Shown in pieces: positions 61,312 through 64,000 of a stretch of DNA of 64,000 nt. The notes under the pieces were generated by a model that made no database searches, was not told where the DNA came from, and saw only the letters and a program-made list of their open reading frames with translations. The stretch comes from Corynebacterium aurimucosum. Lineage in GTDB: Bacteria; Actinomycetota; Actinomycetes; Mycobacteriales; Mycobacteriaceae. Every line of letters starts with the position of its first letter. Positions within the stretch are counted from its first letter, which is position 1. The DNA lies in contig NZ_CP047048.1 in NCBI RefSeq assembly GCF_030408555.1, forward strand, positions 682,001 to 746,000, read 5' to 3'. Position numbers and translations under genes: made by a program.

Positions 61312-61355
61312 GGCTCCCTGCCCCGCAGCGCACACGCGCAGCGAGGCAGGGAGCC
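61312..61355 (+). terminator. Terminator after hpf
   Basis: An 11-bp perfect stem (61312-61322 with 61345-61355) with a 22-base loop is followed by TTCTTATG. Confidence 0.75.
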
Positions 61356-61495
61356 TTCTTATGTCTCTATTAGGCATTGTTAATCTTCGATCATCTTTTT
61401 TCGTGACGGCCGAGGGGAGCGTCCTGCAAACGTCGGGGTGGGGACAGAATTGCGCTTTGGGTTGGGTGGCGAATCGTGAGAGAAAAGCTAGTGAG

Positions 61496-61501
61496 TACAA
61501 T
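61496..61501 (+). promoter_or_regulatory. Probable -10 element of secA
   Basis: TACAAT lies 46 bp before the secA start; no convincing -35 was seen. A CGAC/GTCG inverted pair lies between it and the gene. Confidence 0.4.
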
Positions 61502-61547
61502 GGCGACGAGTTAACTTATTTGTCGCGACAAGAAGGACTATCTAGAC

Positions 61548-64000
61548 GTGTTTGGACTTTCCAAGCTGCTCCGTGCCGGTGAGGGGCGCACCGTCAAGCG
61601 CCTGGCCAAAATTGCAGATGATGTTATTGCCTTAGAAGATAAATTCGCGGCGCTGTCGGACGACGAGCTCAAGGCTAAGACTGACGAGTTTAAGAAGCGT
61701 CTGGCGGATGGCGAAAAGATGAATGACATCCTTCTCGAAGCCTTCGCCACCGTGCGTGAGGCTGCCTGGCGCGTGCTTGACCAGAAGCACTACAAGGTGC
61801 AGGTTATGGGCGGTGCCGCCCTGCACTTCGGCAACGTCGCTGAGATGCGCACCGGTGAGGGCAAGACCCTGACCTCGCTGCTGCCGGCCTACCTCAATGC
61901 GCTGGAGGGCAAGGGCGTACACATCGTGACGGTCAACGATTACTTGGCCAAGCGTGACGCCGAGATGATGGGCCGTGTCCACCGCTGGCTGGGCCTCACC
62001 GTTGGCGTCATCCTCTCCGAAATGCGCCCTGCGGAGCGTAAGGAAGCTTATGCTTGCGACATCACGTACGGCACCAACAATGAGCTGGGCTTTGACTACC
62101 TGCGCGACAACATGGTCCGCTCGCTCAATGACACGGTCCAGCGTGGCCACAATTACTGCATTGTGGATGAGGTTGACTCCATCCTGATCGACGAGGCCCG
62201 TACCCCGCTCATTATTTCCGGACCGGTCGACGGCTCCTCCCAGTTCTACGGCGTTTTCTCCAAGCTAGCGCCGAAGATGCGCGAGGGCATCCACTACGAG
62301 GTGGACCACAAGAAGCGCACCATTGGTGTGCTGGAGGAGGGCGTCGAATTCGTCGAGGATCAGCTGGGCATTGAAAACCTCTACGCCCCAGAGCACTCCC
62401 AGTTGGTGTCCTACCTCAACAATGCCTTGAAGGCGAAGGAGCTCTTCACCCGCGATAAGGACTACATTGTCCGCAATGGCGAAGTGCTGATCGTGGATAG
62501 CTTCACCGGCCGTGTTCTGGCTGGCCGCCGCTACAACGAAGGTATGCACCAGGCTATTGAGGCAAAGGAAGAGGTGGAGATCAAGAACGAGAACCAGACT
62601 CTCGCCACCGTTACGCTCCAGAACTATTTCCGCCTCTACGACAAGATTTCCGGCATGACCGGTACCGCAGAAACCGAGGCTGCTGAGTTGCACTCCATCT
62701 ATGGGCTAGATGTGGTGCCGATTCCGACGAATAAGCCGAACCAGCGTACCGATCACTCCGACCGCATCTACAAGACCCAGGAAGCCAAGTTCGCTGCGGT
62801 GGTGGATGACATCGAGGAACACGTTGCCGACGGCCAGCCGGTGTTGGTGGGTACCACCTCCGTGGAGCGCTCCGAGTACCTCTCGCAACTGTTGAGCAAG
62901 CGCGGAATCAAGCACTCGGTACTCAATGCGAAGCACCATGAGGAAGAGGGACAGATCGTCGCCCGTGCCGGCCGCCCGGGCGCCGTAACCGTCGCCACCA
63001 ACATGGCCGGCCGCGGTACCGATATCGTGCTCGGCGGTAACCCCGAGGTCATCCTGGATGAGAAGCTGCGCGAGCGCGGCCTCGATCCCTTTGAGGATGA
63101 AGAGAAGTACCAGGAGGCCTGGGACGCCGAGATTGATCAGGAGAGGGAACGCTCCAAGCGCCTGGGCGACGAGGTCCGCGAGGCCGGCGGCCTGTACGTA
63201 TTGGGCACCGAGCGCCACGAGTCGCGCCGTATTGATAACCAGTTGCGCGGCCGTTCCGGCCGTCAGGGTGACCCGGGTGAGACCCGTTTCTACCTGTCCA
63301 TGCGTGATGAGCTCATGGTGCGCTTCGTGGGCCAGTCCATGGAGAATATGATGAACCGCCTCAACGTGCCAGATGATGTGCCGATCGAGGCCAAGATGGT
63401 CTCTAACTCCATCAAGGGTGCACAGGCACAGGTGGAAAACCAGAACTTTGAGATGCGTAAAAACGTGCTCAAGTACGATGAGGTACTCAATGAGCAGCGC
63501 AAGGTGGTATACGCCACCCGCCACGACATCCTCGAGGCCAGCGACATCAAGGACAACATCCGCGAGATGATCAACGACACCGTGTCTGCTTACGTGGCGG
63601 GTGCGACGGCTACCGGCTACGTGGAGGACTGGAACCTAGACGAGCTGTGGAATGCGCTGGAATCCCTCTACGGGCCGACCATGACGCACGAGGAGCTTGT
63701 CGCCGGTACCGAGTACGGCTCCGCCGGCGAGATTTCTGCGGAGCAGCTGCGCGATGCACTGTTGGCTGATGCGAATTCCGAGTATGACCAACTCGAAGAA
63801 GCTGTGAGCGCTATCGGTGGTGAGAGCCAGATGCGCAATACCGAGCGCATGATCATCCTGCCGGTTATTGACCAGAAGTGGCGCGAGCACCTCTATGAGA
63901 TGGATTACCTCAAGGAAGGCATCGGTCTGCGTGCCATGGCGCAGCGAGATCCTCTGGTGGAGTACCAGAAGGAAGGCGGCGACATGTTCAATGCCATGAA
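61548..64000 (+). CDS. secA: Protein translocase ATPase SecA, 5' part
   Basis: The frame is open from GTG 61548 to the window end, 817 complete codons, so the C-terminus is missing. MRTGEGKTL is the Walker A motif, [15 protein letters not shown] the Walker B/DEAD region, [15 protein letters not shown] and [10 protein letters not shown] further helicase motifs, and the preprotein cross-linking domain lies between. It drives Sec export and should be the housekeeping SecA1. AGAAGGAC is the ribosome site. This follows the hpf-secA order known from corynebacteria. Confidence 0.95.
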   Translation, partial: MFGLSKLLRAGEGRTVKRLAKIADDVIALEDKFAALSDDELKAKTDEFKKRLADGEKMNDILLEAFATVREAAWRVLDQKHYKVQVMGGAALHFGNVAEMRTGEGKTLTSLLPAYLNALEGKGVHIVTVNDYLAKRDAEMMGRVHRWLGLTVGVILSEMRPAERKEAYACDITYGTNNELGFDYLRDNMVRSLNDTVQRGHNYCIVDEVDSILIDEARTPLIISGPVDGSSQFYGVFSKLAPKMREGIHYEVDHKKRTIGVLEEGVEFVEDQLGIENLYAPEHSQLVSYLNNALKAKELFTRDKDYIVRNGEVLIVDSFTGRVLAGRRYNEGMHQAIEAKEEVEIKNENQTLATVTLQNYFRLYDKISGMTGTAETEAAELHSIYGLDVVPIPTNKPNQRTDHSDRIYKTQEAKFAAVVDDIEEHVADGQPVLVGTTSVERSEYLSQLLSKRGIKHSVLNAKHHEEEGQIVARAGRPGAVTVATNMAGRGTDIVLGGNPEVILDEKLRERGLDPFEDEEKYQEAWDAEIDQERERSKRLGDEVREAGGLYVLGTERHESRRIDNQLRGRSGRQGDPGETRFYLSMRDELMVRFVGQSMENMMNRLNVPDDVPIEAKMVSNSIKGAQAQVENQNFEMRKNVLKYDEVLNEQRKVVYATRHDILEASDIKDNIREMINDTVSAYVAGATATGYVEDWNLDELWNALESLYGPTMTHEELVAGTEYGSAGEISAEQLRDALLADANSEYDQLEEAVSAIGGESQMRNTERMIILPVIDQKWREHLYEMDYLKEGIGLRAMAQRDPLVEYQKEGGDMFNAM

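Overview
The window looks like a chromosomal segment of a Corynebacterium other than C. glutamicum, possibly a skin-associated, amino-acid-using type; the species is not determined. GC content looks high. The right half carries the actinobacterial blocks lcpA-wbbL-manC-whcD-manB-TobH-manA, tmk-mtrA-mtrB-lpqB and hpf-secA in the order I recall for corynebacteria and mycobacteria, plus the corynebacterial fpr-cysI-cysX sulfite reductase cluster. Many right-half genes appear leaderless, which is common in this group. Identifications come from reading motifs; no database search was run.

Left part (1-26 kb) is an accessory catabolic region. It opens with the right end of an IS256/IS1249-like element. 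Then come a CoA-ester group (enoyl-CoA hydratase, flavin oxidoreductase, thioesterase, divergent acyl-CoA dehydrogenase), an NCS2-like permease and a zinc alcohol dehydrogenase. Next is an ATP-dependent hydantoinase/lactamase pair (hyuA-hyuB), a YkvI-type transporter, an operon of GABA aminotransferase, Baeyer-Villiger-like monooxygenase and alpha/beta hydrolase, and a second GABA aminotransferase with its own amino acid permease. Four PucR/CdaR-type regulators lie among these genes, three of them divergent from catabolic genes. The set could feed lactams or omega-amino acids through semialdehydes into central metabolism.

Middle (26-37 kb): a complete ISL3-family element with 8-bp target duplication, then a minus-strand series (2-oxo-acid decarboxylase-like TPP enzyme, amino acid permease, aromatic/histidinol-phosphate-type aminotransferase, aldehyde dehydrogenase, tandem SnoaL-like protein) that reads like an Ehrlich-type amino acid degradation route, with a divergent LysR regulator. 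Beside it lies an atypical gene encoding an AbiEi-like DNA-binding domain fused to a DUF559-type nuclease domain. It sits between two direct copies of a 60-bp hairpin-forming repeat; a third copy lies next to the ISL3 element.

Right part (37-64 kb) is core: cell wall assembly and mannose/rhamnose activation (lcpA, wbbL, manC, manB, TobH, manA), the WhiB2-type regulator whcD, sulfite reduction and siroheme supply (fpr, cysI, cysX, cysY-like chelatase, cysZ-like exporter, cobA) without cysH/cysD/cysN, then tmk, the MtrAB-LpqB envelope-stress system, comF, the long ribosome hibernation factor and the start of secA. mtrB appears to start at a rare ATT codon.
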